Of a stretch of 64,000 nucleotides of DNA, positions 1-7,954 are shown piece by piece. Numbering within the stretch: the first letter of the stretch is position 1; the number at the start of each line of letters is the position of its first letter. The notes beneath the pieces are model-generated. The model did no database searches. It worked only from the letters and a program-made list of their open reading frames with translations, and had not been told where the DNA came from. Both the position numbers and the translations under genes were made by a program. The stretch spans positions 496,001-560,000 of the forward strand of contig JAYKKM010000080.1 in assembly GCA_035772405.1 (NCBI GenBank), given 5' to 3'. The stretch is from Chrysogorgia sp. JL179-B06 (lineage: Eukaryota > Cnidaria > Anthozoa > Scleralcyonacea > Chrysogorgiidae).

Positions 1-390
1 GTTCTCAGAGCCAACACCATAGTCAATCATTCGGTCTCGCACAGTGACACTCTCCCAAAGGTCGCGATAAACACCAGTGTAATTTTCCCCAGTGTTGTCA
101 TACACAGTTTCCCCAGCCAGCCTCACAACAAGCTTCTCACAAAGCAACTTGCTCACATTGTTCAAGAACCAACTTTTGTCATTCGCATTTTTAAAGTCAA
201 ACAATAAACCCAACGATCCAGGTACCAAACAGCTACTAACCTTGAGCTTTGGTATGTCAACGTAAAGTTCCTCACCAGGACTAACTTTATTAGGGTTCAA
301 CGTGATCACGTGCTGCGTTCTCACCCCTTTTATGCCACCCATAGTTGCTCGTCTAAAACCGGGACTCAACTCTGCCGACGTGACGTTCAT
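1..390 (-). CDS. Probable major capsid protein, N-terminal 130 residues (runs off the window)
   Basis: An open frame on the minus strand starts at ATG 390-388 and stays open to the window edge. It begins MNVTSAELSPGFRR, and further on has the motifs LYVDIPKLKVSS, LLFDFKNANDKSW and VRLAGETVYDNTGE. These beta-rich motifs are ones I associate with a capsid-like family of cnidarian Polinton/adintovirus elements, where a double jelly-roll capsid is expected. Position fits: it is the most downstream gene of the minus-strand structural block. The assignment is from pattern recognition and location, not from a search; a penton-like minor capsid protein is the main alternative. The rest of the gene is left of position 1. 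Confidence 0.55.
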   Translation of the reverse strand, partial: MNVTSAELSPGFRRATMGGIKGVRTQHVITLNPNKVSPGEELYVDIPKLKVSSCLVPGSLGLLFDFKNANDKSWFLNNVSKLLCEKLVVRLAGETVYDNTGENYTGVYRDLWESVTVRDRMIDYGVGSEN

Positions 391-413
391 ATACCTTTAC
401 ATATGTTTTATCA

Positions 414-623
414 CTACCGTTTTAGCTTGTAATAATCATAAGCAAACCACGTAAGTACCACCGCAAGTACCCACAGATTTTGAGCCAACCATGCGAGACC
501 CTTCGCACCCAACGTCAGCATATTGTAAACTAAATTAGCCAGCCCAACAGCCCATGGACCCATCTTCATTATCGCGTTCTTAACAGCCTGTGCGAATGAC
601 TTTATGGCTTTAGTACCTTTCAT
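414..623 (-). CDS. Small hydrophobic membrane protein (69 aa)
   Basis: The ATG is at 623-621. The protein has a basic, Ala-rich amphipathic N-terminus (MKGTKAIKSFAQAVKNAIMK), then two hydrophobic stretches at about residues 22-39 and 43-62, and a basic tail YYKLKR. Its first codons overlap the end of the next upstream gene by 14 bases, which fits polycistronic or tightly packed viral expression. No family is recognised. A virion-associated membrane-active or minor core peptide, as adenovirus-related elements often encode, is an inference from size and composition only. Confidence 0.6.
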   Translation of the reverse strand: MKGTKAIKSFAQAVKNAIMKMGPWAVGLANLVYNMLTLGAKGLAWLAQNLWVLAVVLTWFAYDYYKLKR

Positions 624-837
624 AAACAGCAGACCTACCAGCGATAATAATTGTTGTTATAATTCCAGCCATTGAAATTGCCACAGCGCTCAACCCAACC
701 ACATTTTCTCTAGCCCACTTCTTGAACTTCTGCAATCTGTTAATGTCAGTCTCTTGTTGCTCTCTAACCTCCTCTATTTCTCGCTGTTTAATGACTCTGT
801 CTCGCGCTTCTTCAAACCCCACGATACGTTCTCTCAT
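610..837 (-). CDS. Coiled-coil protein with one membrane segment (75 aa)
   Basis: The start is ATG 837-835, overlapping the stop of the upstream gene in an ATGA arrangement. Residues 1-45 are highly charged with a helical, coiled-coil look (Glu/Arg-rich, e.g. REIEEVREQQETDINRLQKF). Residues 47-66 form a single hydrophobic transmembrane segment followed by a short polar tail. No known family is recognised. The paired small membrane proteins here (this gene and the next one downstream) resemble the small membrane gene set near the polymerase, so both may be virion or virus-membrane components. That role is inferred. Confidence 0.6.
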   Translation of the reverse strand: MRERIVGFEEARDRVIKQREIEEVREQQETDINRLQKFKKWARENVVGLSAVAISMAGIITTIIIAGRSAVYERY

Positions 838-1730
838 TCAAAGATAACGCTCTCGTCGTCTTCACCATCTAGTTTGTCTGACGTTCTATTTATTGCTTCT
901 TGAAAGTGGTCTGCTTGTATTTGCAACGCACCATTGTCACCTGTTCTTGATTCAGGCAACACACTATCGCTCGGGTTAAGCACACCATTCAGCTCACGGT
1001 TTTCGTTTGGTGTTAGCCCATGTATGTCGTCGCGCTCCGTGTGTGTGGTGTCCAACAACGACATACTCCTCACAGTTTCCTCACGGTCTTTCGAGTTGGC
1101 TAGGATTTTATCCATAAGGTTTTTAAATTGGAAAACTGAGCGTCGCGCGACTTCAACGTCGTTATTGTACCGCAGAACACCACCCTTCCCACGTTTGAGA
1201 ACTATTTGCTCTTTACCAAATTCGTTTTTATTAAGCATAGGTTTGAATGATATATTATTGCTCTTACTTATTGATACTCTGTTTCGCAGCGCTAACACAT
1301 CGTCGTCACGAGTGTCAAACTTGAATCGCACCCCAGTTTTATTACTAAAGAACTTTTCTAAGCTTATCAAAACTTGGTTCTCAGGGTTCGACGGCAAATC
1401 GTTGACATCAAACTCTACTACTGGGACTTCTGTGCTAGTTCCCCTTATTGTCACCGTTTTACCACCGTCAGCGTCAATAAACGACGTCTCCTCTCGCCCA
1501 CCTTGTCTTTTATCAAGCTCACCTCTTATCTTTTCTACGTAGTCATGATAGTTGTCGTAATTAACACGGACGTTCGTCGACATGTTTTTTACAGTGTACT
1601 TAGTGTCCATGTCTGTAAGCCGCTCCTCAATATTAGTGAGTTCCTCTTCTAGTCGCTCATCACTCATGCCTTCGTACTTGTCGAGGTTTTCCATCTCAAA
1701 GTCGTCGAAACCTTCCCCACCTTCGACCAT
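834..1730 (-). CDS. Acidic, coiled-coil-rich viral protein (298 aa), function unknown
   Basis: The start is ATG 1730-1728, 6 bases after the integrase stop. The N-terminal 60 residues are very acidic and heptad-like (DKYEGMSDERLEEELTNIEE). The middle (about 110-215) is a mixed, probably folded region containing VVEFDVNDLP and VSISKSNNISFKPML. The C-terminal 60 residues are polar and acidic, ending DDESVIFE. There is no signal peptide or membrane segment. The gene sits between integrase and two small membrane genes, inside the structural block. A scaffold, tegument-like or core role is possible but nothing in the sequence proves it. Confidence 0.65.
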   Translation of the reverse strand: MVEGGEGFDDFEMENLDKYEGMSDERLEEELTNIEERLTDMDTKYTVKNMSTNVRVNYDNYHDYVEKIRGELDKRQGGREETSFIDADGGKTVTIRGTSTEVPVVEFDVNDLPSNPENQVLISLEKFFSNKTGVRFKFDTRDDDVLALRNRVSISKSNNISFKPMLNKNEFGKEQIVLKRGKGGVLRYNNDVEVARRSVFQFKNLMDKILANSKDREETVRSMSLLDTTHTERDDIHGLTPNENRELNGVLNPSDSVLPESRTGDNGALQIQADHFQEAINRTSDKLDGEDDESVIFE

Positions 1731-1736
1731 ATTACA

Positions 1737-2853
1737 TTAGCTCACATTTTGAATGTCGCTTTCTGGTATCCACGAATTATGTTTGTTCTCATAACCCAAC
1801 CATTTGACCAGCGCCATCTTCTTCCCTCTGACTTTCTTTCTTTTCAACACCTTTTCAACTCTGTACACATCGTCGCCATGTTTCCTATTGACCAGCGATA
1901 ATTCCTGTTCGTAAAATTTACCAATAATCTGTTCACCGGTGTGATCCTCAATTTCGTACACATTCGGATCACCGCGAATAACCTTTACCACTTTAAACAG
2001 CTCTTCAGTGAAGTTGGCTTCATAGCCCTTTGTGAACACACTCTTGTATTTACTAATTCTCACCGATTGACCAACTCTAAACTTTGGCAATGGGTTGTCT
2101 GCAAATTGGTGACCAAACAAAGTGGTCCAAACTTCGCCTTCGTTCGACTTATCGACATCCTTTGGCTTCGTCATAATGCTTCGATTCACATTGCTATTGT
2201 AATTGCTCACAAACTGGTCAAGAACGTCAATCCATTTGTACGTTCCATGGGCGTAAAAGTACTTCCACATAATGCTCTTGAGACTTCTATTAAAACGCTC
2301 GACAACAGCAGCCTTTTTATCACTCTTAGTGCTGAAATATTCAACACCGTGTTCTTTTAACAAACTTTTCACCCCAACGTTGTAGAACTCAAGTCCATCA
2401 TCAAATTGCGCTAACTTAGGCGTGGTCCCAAACCGATCTTTAAAATCACTCAACAATTTTCCAACAGCCTTAGTCATGTTCTTGGTGTCTTTTCTATAAA
2501 CTGCAATGCCAAAAGCGTATCTACTCAATATTTCAATGCCTGCATGTCAATATCCAATAATAACCTTTGTTCTGTTTTGAATACTTGCTCATGTCCACTA
2601 AGTCCATTTGGAGCTCTTCACCAAGAAATCCAACAAAAGTCGCGCGGAATTTATGTCTTCTCACGATAGGTTTGTACCTAGTGTAGGTGTCCTGCGCTGT
2701 CAACCATTCTTTCACTGTTTTTCTAGTTACTTTCAATCCGTCTCCCAATGCACTTTGATACAATTTCTCCACACCACTGAACCCTGTCTTGGGATTGTAG
2801 TAAATGTCTCTCAACCCCTGCTCTGTTTCCACACCGAGCTCCATATAATTCAC
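1737..2853 (-). pseudogene. INT: Polinton-type integrase (DDE core plus C-terminal chromodomain), interrupted by a frameshift
   Basis: There are two overlapping frames. The upstream part (2844 or 2853 to 2533; first ATG at 2844-2842) carries an N-terminal HTH/zinc-like region and the first catalytic Asp in QMDLVDM (D84, counted from the GTG at 2853). The downstream part (about 2541-1737) carries the second Asp in QFDDGLEF (D43, counted from the TTG at 2528) and the catalytic Glu in VVERFNRSLK (E77), a DDE spacing of about 33-35. It then has an SH3-like region and a chromodomain at the C-terminus (YRVEKVLKRK, LVKWLGYE, NSWIPESDI). The frames meet at about 2530-2545, where one base is out of register, so the catalytic core is split. 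This could be a real mutation, a sequencing error or programmed frameshifting. The upstream stop overlaps nothing else; the gene follows the 263-residue virion protein by an overlap or a few bases. Confidence 0.88.
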
Positions 2854-3641
2854 ACAATATACAGTTCCAATAACACCGCGCCAACGTCAGCGTCACCATT
2901 GTTTGGTTTGACACGAAACGTCATACTTGAGTAAATACCTTTTTTAATTCTCACCTTGGACTCAACGTATGCGTAGCGCTGTATCCCCCCATCTAGAGAC
3001 TGCTCGGTGGGCACTGGCAATGTTGTGATCACATTACTACGCTTCCCATCAGTGCCCACATTGCTCTCCGTCTCAACAGCATCGCACGAGACTTCTACAT
3101 ACTTTAGACCTCTGTTCATATCGATCTTGTTTGGACTGTCGTGCCACCGACCATCTAACGTAATTCCTGCGTCCTTCGCGAAACCAAGCAAAAGCCCAAT
3201 CTCACCTAGCCTAAGTTCTACTTGGGTGGTGGGGCTCATCCTCATACCCCGAACTTTGACCCTACTTTTACCTGTGGCCACCAGTCTCTCCGTCACGAAG
3301 TCTACATAAACCACCCTGAGCGCGTGTCGTAGAGCTCTAACCAACGCGTCGAAATCGTAGTGACCCCCACCCAATCGAGTTGCCGCGGGTCTTGACGTTG
3401 GTCTTCCTGTAGAAATAACGAAGAATTGAATATCATCACTACCCGTCACATTATAATAGTTCCAAAACACAGTGGCTGTCTTAACTATAATATGTGGGTT
3501 ATCGTGTGTGGCTACTACACTATAGTCAAAGGTCACGACTTTCTCCACACCTTCAATGAGCACCGTCAACTTTTGAGGGTTGTTGTGTGTACGCCGCTTT
3601 TCAGTGTAACCACCAGAGTCGAACCCATAGTTTAGACTCAT
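2850..3641 (-). CDS. Probable virion surface/minor capsid protein 1 (263 aa), paralogue of the next gene
   Basis: The ATG is at 3641-3639. It begins with the tag MSLNYGFDSGG, also present (MSLNYGYESDD) at the start of the plus-strand gene at 5855. The rest aligns along its length with the 3661-4323 product: TVFWNYYNV versus TIFWDYVNV, RGLKYVEVSCD versus KGLKYIQVGCS, and ESKVRIKKGIYSSM versus ESKVSINKGVFTQL, with a common C-terminal DVGAVLLELY/NVGDILLDLY. It looks beta-rich with no membrane segment. I infer a minor capsid, penton or spike-type protein from the duplication, position beside the capsid genes and shared tag; no family is firmly recognised. Confidence 0.7.
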   Translation of the reverse strand: MSLNYGFDSGGYTEKRRTHNNPQKLTVLIEGVEKVVTFDYSVVATHDNPHIIVKTATVFWNYYNVTGSDDIQFFVISTGRPTSRPAATRLGGGHYDFDALVRALRHALRVVYVDFVTERLVATGKSRVKVRGMRMSPTTQVELRLGEIGLLLGFAKDAGITLDGRWHDSPNKIDMNRGLKYVEVSCDAVETESNVGTDGKRSNVITTLPVPTEQSLDGGIQRYAYVESKVRIKKGIYSSMTFRVKPNNGDADVGAVLLELYIV

Positions 3642-3660
3642 TACTTTAGCGCACGTTTAG

Positions 3661-4323
3661 CTACTCAAGCGTCGCATACAAGTCCAACAATATGTCACCA
3701 ACGTTGACACCACTACCATCTTGGTCAGTCACGTTAAACACCAGCTGCGTAAAAACGCCTTTGTTTATCGACACCTTCGACTCAATGTTGAAGAAGTGTT
3801 GAACGGAGCTCTTCAGTGGTTGGGTGGTGGTCAATGGTAGCTCAACGATAACCTCGCTTTTGCTACCACTAACAATATTCTCAGGTCTGTTCACAATGCT
3901 ACAACCCACTTGTATGTACTTCAACCCTTTGTTAACGTTCACAACATTAGGGCTGACCAAACCACTACTACTTATCGTTGTGTTACCATCGAACCCTAAG
4001 AGTTCTCCAAATTTAAACAGCTCCAATTGTTGGTCGGTTTTTATCGCGCACTTTGAATTGTGTTTGTTGGCTACTAGCTCGATAGCCCCTAATCCTTTCA
4101 ACTCGTCGGCAATCATTTTAAAAGTGTGGTACCCAGACTCAAAAACGTGTTTGTTGCTGTTGTAACTTATTTCATCATTCACGCCAGTCTCCACGTTAAC
4201 ATAGTCCCAAAAGATGGTCGCTTTTTTCACTAGTAAGTGAGGATCTGAGCCAAACGTCAAAAGTGCCTCTGGTAAATCCACAGTTTCCGTTGGACCTCTA
4301 ATCAATACTACAACCCTGACCAT
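3661..4323 (-). CDS. Probable virion surface/minor capsid protein 2 (220 aa), tagless paralogue
   Basis: An ATG at 4353 is possible, but it lies beyond the palindromic promoter. The ATG at 4323-4321 (MVRVVVLIRGPTETV) is the better start because it is aligned with VLIEG in the neighbour and sits just outside the promoter palindrome. It is a clear paralogue of the 2850-3641 product (shared motifs listed there) and lacks its N-terminal MSLNYG tag. The gap to that gene is 19 bases. It is first in the minus-strand structural block and is driven from the divergent promoter at 4321-4370. The function is inferred as for its paralogue. Confidence 0.7.
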   Translation of the reverse strand: MVRVVVLIRGPTETVDLPEALLTFGSDPHLLVKKATIFWDYVNVETGVNDEISYNSNKHVFESGYHTFKMIADELKGLGAIELVANKHNSKCAIKTDQQLELFKFGELLGFDGNTTISSSGLVSPNVVNVNKGLKYIQVGCSIVNRPENIVSGSKSEVIVELPLTTTQPLKSSVQHFFNIESKVSINKGVFTQLVFNVTDQDGSGVNVGDILLDLYATLE

Positions 4324-4370
4324 ATATAATGTAGCATATGTTATGTGTAACATATGGTATATTATATATG
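4321..4370. promoter_or_regulatory. Near-perfect palindromic divergent promoter
   Basis: The sequence from the minus-strand start codon (CAT at 4321) to the plus-strand start codon (ATG at 4368) is an imperfect palindrome centred at about 4345. The core is gCATATGTTA-tgtg-TAACATATGg, and both flanks read as TATATAAT-like boxes. Both divergent transcripts would thus have mirror-image promoter sequence. The promoter role is inferred from position, symmetry and TATA-like content. Confidence 0.6.
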
Positions 4371-5852
4371 CAGAAAGCCCTTCGTGATTACTATGGAAAG
4401 TACTACAAACTCGCGATGGCTAACACATCAAAGGCTACACACGACGCGAAGGCAGACCTCATCAAAAAGTACCCTCACGCCACTTTAAGCAAATTTGAGT
4501 TCTATCCAAATATTTTGCAAGATGGTAAGATCATGAGTGTTGACATATATTTCAGAAACAACGACATCCTCAGCACGGACATAACCAGCACAACCTTCAA
4601 AAATGATAAAAGCATGTGGAAGTGGCTACACAATAGTAAGTTCCCAATAATATGGCAAGGCGGCGGGACTATCCAACCACTGCCAAAAGGTCATAAGAAC
4701 CACTGGGGACTTTGGGATGGCTACCCAACAGAAAATGTGTTAAATTATCCAGTGAATAACTTTAAAGTTTTTGTTAACCAAAATAGTTACTTCATGTCAA
4801 AGCTACCAGTCTTGCGAGTCACCACGTCAAAGACAAAATCAGAGTGGGACGACAACGAGTCTTACTATCGCGTTGTGTTTGCGACGTATTGTGCTAGTTT
4901 CTGTTGTGGAGTGTCGTTGCAACATTTATCAGTGTCACAAGAAGTCCACCCTGTGGTCACAAGTGTGATGAGATTTCATGTGTACTTCACCATTAGAAGA
5001 CTTCTCAGAAGAATGGAAGGTGGTGAGACCATGAAATCGATAAGTAGAGAATTTAACGCTTCCGAATTGTATGGTAAGATTTCCAAGATTCCTAGAAGGC
5101 ACTACTACCAGAATAAAGTCCTGAGCGATGGCACAACAGGTGAAACCAGAGTCTTCACACTCAACGACGTTCAGAACGATTACAAACGATACGTCGCGAG
5201 ATTCTCAGACGGCTTCACCAACATTGGACTGCAATATCTAAATCAGAGCATAGAGTCCTTTGTGTACTCCACACTTGGTGCGCAAGCGAGAACACGTGTG
5301 TCAGTCGTTGGTGGTTCTGCAGGAAGTCTAGAGACCCAACAAGAATTCCGCAAGTTGTTTTCTGACAGTGTTATCAACTATGACGTGTCGACATGGATTC
5401 TCAACATGAATAAATCGATTAGAGACACCAACGTTGTCCAAAATCTCGCAGTGTCGCCAAGTACATGGTTAATGCCGAGTAACCTGGTGATACTCAAGAA
5501 TAAAATCGTTGGGTACAACAACTTATTAAAGATTGCCACAGAGTCCATGAAATTTGGGGTGAACACTAGCTTGAATGCAACAACACCGACAATCACAGCT
5601 AAAAAAGTCCACCAAGAAAATGTGGTGACTAACTTAGTGGCAGCACCATCCGTGAAGAAAACAGTGGCTAAAAAAGTCCACCAAGAAAACGTGGTGGTTA
5701 ACTTGGGAGTAGTACCACCTGTGAGGAAAACAGTGACCAATCAAATTGCGCAGACTACCACCTCAAGTGAGTCAGACACGACAACGCTGGCGATAATCTT
5801 AGGGTTCTCAGCAGTCTCTGGCTATCTACTAACCAAATACACCTTGAAGTAG
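4368..5852 (+). CDS. Large C-terminally membrane-anchored viral protein (494 aa), function unknown
   Basis: The frame is open from 4338, but the ATG at 4368 (MQKALRDYYGKYYKLAM) lies outside the promoter palindrome and is preferred. The body (1-410) is a mixed soluble region with several Trp/Tyr-rich motifs (IWQGGGTIQPL, HWGLWDGYP). Residues about 411-456 hold two copies of a 23-residue repeat (AKKVHQENVV...KKTV; bases 5599-5667 and 5668-5736). A C-terminal hydrophobic helix TLAIILGFSAVSGYLL precedes a short basic tail, suggesting a tail-anchored protein. It is first in the plus-strand structural block and ends 2 bases before the spike-like gene. A virion or virus-assembly role is inferred; no family is recognised. 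Confidence 0.75.
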   Translation: MQKALRDYYGKYYKLAMANTSKATHDAKADLIKKYPHATLSKFEFYPNILQDGKIMSVDIYFRNNDILSTDITSTTFKNDKSMWKWLHNSKFPIIWQGGGTIQPLPKGHKNHWGLWDGYPTENVLNYPVNNFKVFVNQNSYFMSKLPVLRVTTSKTKSEWDDNESYYRVVFATYCASFCCGVSLQHLSVSQEVHPVVTSVMRFHVYFTIRRLLRRMEGGETMKSISREFNASELYGKISKIPRRHYYQNKVLSDGTTGETRVFTLNDVQNDYKRYVARFSDGFTNIGLQYLNQSIESFVYSTLGAQARTRVSVVGGSAGSLETQQEFRKLFSDSVINYDVSTWILNMNKSIRDTNVVQNLAVSPSTWLMPSNLVILKNKIVGYNNLLKIATESMKFGVNTSLNATTPTITAKKVHQENVVTNLVAAPSVKKTVAKKVHQENVVVNLGVVPPVRKTVTNQIAQTTTSSESDTTTLAIILGFSAVSGYLLTKYTLK

Positions 5853-5854
5853 TA

Positions 5855-6805
5855 ATGAGCCTAAACTATGGGTATGAGTCTGACGACCCTCACGATAAAA
5901 TACTAAAGAGAACGAAAAGGCATCTGGACGAAGATCCCAAATTAAGCGCGACCGGTGGAAGGATGTCTGGAATAATAGACATGCAAGGCTCAGCGATAAA
6001 AAACGTAGCAGACCCAGTCGATGACTCAGACGCCATCAACAAAAGAATTCTAGAGCAACTATTATCAAGCTACCTCAAGAGTCAGTCCTACAACATTGTG
6101 TTCGACTTCAACGTTAGCACACACGCCTTGAAAAATGTGGAATTTCACACCAATGGTTCAAACAATGTGAAAGCTATTGGTGAAACAAGTAAATTAGTGC
6201 AAAACAACCCAACCTATGGTCCTATTATTGGCATCAGCAGTGTAAGCCAAAGTTTTCTATCCCCTGTGTTAACACCAATCCCACTTGAGTCAGGTCTCCA
6301 TTTTAATTGCCCCAGTATGCAATGGTGTGACCTCTCTATTTTTGTTGTGGTAAGGTTACCTGCTCGCACCGCTGGATCAAATTGGGAGACAATTATATCG
6401 AACGACGACGGTCAGTGGGATAAGTTCATAGGGTACAAGACTGGTATGACTAATGGACTCGCGTATGGTGGTAGCGTACCAGCGATGGAGAGCATATGCA
6501 CTATTCCGAGTGGTGTCGACCTCACCAAAATGCATATGATATCAATACACTGGCAAATGGACAATTCACACGTCAGAGTCAACAACGTTAAATCAGCTGA
6601 CTCAGACTTCATAGCGAATATGAAAAAGATAGGCACACCCTATGGAACGATTTTTGGAATACATCGACCAAGAATACCACTCGCACCTTATGCGTACCCA
6701 TCGTTGATAGAATTCTACGGTGTGAAAATTGTGAGTGGTTACATGACGAACCGAGACATTATAGTCATGGGTGGAGAAATGATGAAGGAATATGGTGTAA
6801 AGTAA
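5855..6805 (+). CDS. Probable spike/fibre protein with LamG/ConA-like C-terminal domain (316 aa)
   Basis: The ATG is at 5855, two bases after the previous stop. It starts with the tag MSLNYGYESDD, shared with the 2850-3641 product. Residues about 35-70 resemble the short repeat common in phage and viral tail-fibre shafts (GGRMSGIIDMQGSAIKNVADP, then DAINKRILE). Residues about 120-316 look like a concanavalin-A/LamG beta-sandwich (WCDLSIFVVVRLP, ISNDDGQWDKF, MISIHWQMDNSHVRVN, and a terminal YPSLIEFYGVKIVSGYM). Such domains usually bind glycans. The layout of N-terminal anchor, short shaft and lectin-like head suggests a receptor-binding fibre. That role is inferred from domain order. Confidence 0.7.
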   Translation: MSLNYGYESDDPHDKILKRTKRHLDEDPKLSATGGRMSGIIDMQGSAIKNVADPVDDSDAINKRILEQLLSSYLKSQSYNIVFDFNVSTHALKNVEFHTNGSNNVKAIGETSKLVQNNPTYGPIIGISSVSQSFLSPVLTPIPLESGLHFNCPSMQWCDLSIFVVVRLPARTAGSNWETIISNDDGQWDKFIGYKTGMTNGLAYGGSVPAMESICTIPSGVDLTKMHMISIHWQMDNSHVRVNNVKSADSDFIANMKKIGTPYGTIFGIHRPRIPLAPYAYPSLIEFYGVKIVSGYMTNRDIIVMGGEMMKEYGVK

Positions 6806-7012
6806 ATGGGAGCATGTTTTTCGAGACCTCATGAAATATATAAAATAAATAAAACGACTGACCACATGTTCAAAGCTGGTGGATCATTTGGTCGCGGTGA
6901 CGTTACTCTCGAGCTCCACGCTGAGATTGGTATGAGGTCTAAAAAGACTTACGGCAAACCTATTATGTTACCAGAGTCAGACAAAGTAGGAGTGGTAGGA
7001 GACGTGACCTAA
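6806..7012 (+). CDS. Small protein with N-myristoylation signal (68 aa)
   Basis: It starts directly after the preceding stop. The N-terminus MGACFSRPHE fits the eukaryotic N-myristoylation pattern (Gly2, Ser6), with Cys4 as a possible palmitoylation site. The rest is polar with no membrane segment and ends VGVVGDVT. It is co-directional with the spike-like gene and probably co-expressed. A lipid-anchored virion or membrane-contact protein is a reasonable inference. No homologue is recognised. Confidence 0.6.
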   Translation: MGACFSRPHEIYKINKTTDHMFKAGGSFGRGDVTLELHAEIGMRSKKTYGKPIMLPESDKVGVVGDVT

Positions 7013-7020
7013 GTTATGTA

Positions 7021-7161
7021 ATGGGTTGGCTTAGAAAACTGGCTCGTAACATTAGAAACTTTTTCAGACGACGTAGAAAACTGAGGACTAATAAAACACA
7101 CCTGCTGCATTGGTACACAACAAACCAGATCTATAAAAAATCTAACGCCCACGTCGAGTAG
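7021..7161 (+). CDS. Arginine-rich 46-residue peptide
   Basis: This short frame from ATG 7021 to TAG 7161 begins 8 bases after the previous stop. The N-terminal half is a basic amphipathic helix (MGWLRKLARNIRNFFRRRRK) with Trp, Phe and nine Arg/Lys. The C-terminal half is polar, ending SNAHVE. It also begins MG, though the following residues fit myristoylation less well. Composition resembles virion core peptides that condense DNA or disturb membranes, such as adenovirus pX-like peptides. That comparison is by composition only. Confidence 0.5.
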   Translation: MGWLRKLARNIRNFFRRRRKLRTNKTHLLHWYTTNQIYKKSNAHVE

Positions 7162-7186
7162 TTTTTTTGTGGAGGACTATATAGTG

Positions 7187-7954
7187 ATGACTTCCGCAGC
7201 ACTTCGATTATTCGATTTCGATGGTCACCAAATCACGACGGTTAATCACAACGGTGAAATATGGTTCAAAGCGAAAGAAGTCGCGAGCGCTCTAGGTTAT
7301 GCTCGACCAAAAGATGCGGTAAACGACCACGTCGAACCTGATTGCAAAATGAAGATGGAACAGGTCTCGTTTATCAACGAACTTGGAGTCTACTCATTGG
7401 TGTTCTCGAGTAAAATGGAGCGTGCGAAACAGTTCGGAAGGTGGGTGCACTCAGAAGTCTTACCAAGCGTTAGAAAAAGTTTAGCTAGCGTTGGTCTCAA
7501 ACACAATCAATTCGTAATGATCACTGAGTTCGATCTTCATACGAAAGTTGTTGGTTTTCTTAGGAAATATTATCCAGAAGCTATTTTGATAGCCGCTTGT
7601 GGTGAGAATCAAGACACTTCGAGTAAAAGAATAAACTCGTGGAAAAAAGGTTACCAACGTGGAACACCTGACTTGATTATTGCCAATGCAAACCGACAGC
7701 ACAGCGGACTCGTGATTGAGTTCAAGAATCCAGGTGGCACAGGCAAGACATCCAAAGAGCAGGAGTCTCTGCTACTCAGATATAAATCCGCTGGTTATCT
7801 AACGTTGTTGTGTGAGTCATACGACGACGCTATTATTATGGTAATAAAATATTTCTTTGACGTTGGGTTTCAGTGCTCTCAGTGTTTTCGTAAATTTAAA
7901 AATAAATCAGCGTTGAGTAACCACGAGAGACGCTATTGTAAAGAGACTTTTTAG
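7187..7954 (+). CDS. Bro-N / PD-(D/E)XK (VRR-NUC-like) nuclease / zinc-finger fusion (255 aa)
   Basis: The ATG is at 7187. A GTG six codons earlier also keeps the frame open, but a eukaryotic host needs ATG. Residues 5-98 form a Bro-N domain (WFKAKEVASALGYARPKDAV, then FGRWVHSEVLPSVRKS). Residues about 110-225 match a VRR-NUC-type restriction-endonuclease fold: RGTPDLII (Asp162), LVIEFKNPGG (Glu178, Lys180), then KEQESLL and GYLTLLCESYDDA. A C2HC zinc finger closes the protein (C230, C233, H246, C251). Bro-N proteins are common in large DNA viruses and bind DNA; the added nuclease and finger suggest a DNA-processing enzyme acting on viral intermediates or host DNA. It is last in the plus block and convergent with thymidine kinase. 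Confidence 0.8.
   Translation: MTSAALRLFDFDGHQITTVNHNGEIWFKAKEVASALGYARPKDAVNDHVEPDCKMKMEQVSFINELGVYSLVFSSKMERAKQFGRWVHSEVLPSVRKSLASVGLKHNQFVMITEFDLHTKVVGFLRKYYPEAILIAACGENQDTSSKRINSWKKGYQRGTPDLIIANANRQHSGLVIEFKNPGGTGKTSKEQESLLLRYKSAGYLTLLCESYDDAIIMVIKYFFDVGFQCSQCFRKFKNKSALSNHERRYCKETF

Noticed and set aside
934..1542. 202-residue plus-strand frame
   Set aside because: Shadow of the minus-strand acidic coiled-coil gene, with low-complexity Ser-rich translation and no homology.
1737..2853. Integrase as part of an LTR retrotransposon
   Set aside because: No reverse transcriptase, RNase H or LTRs nearby; the neighbours are DNA-virus genes, which fits a Polinton-type integrase.
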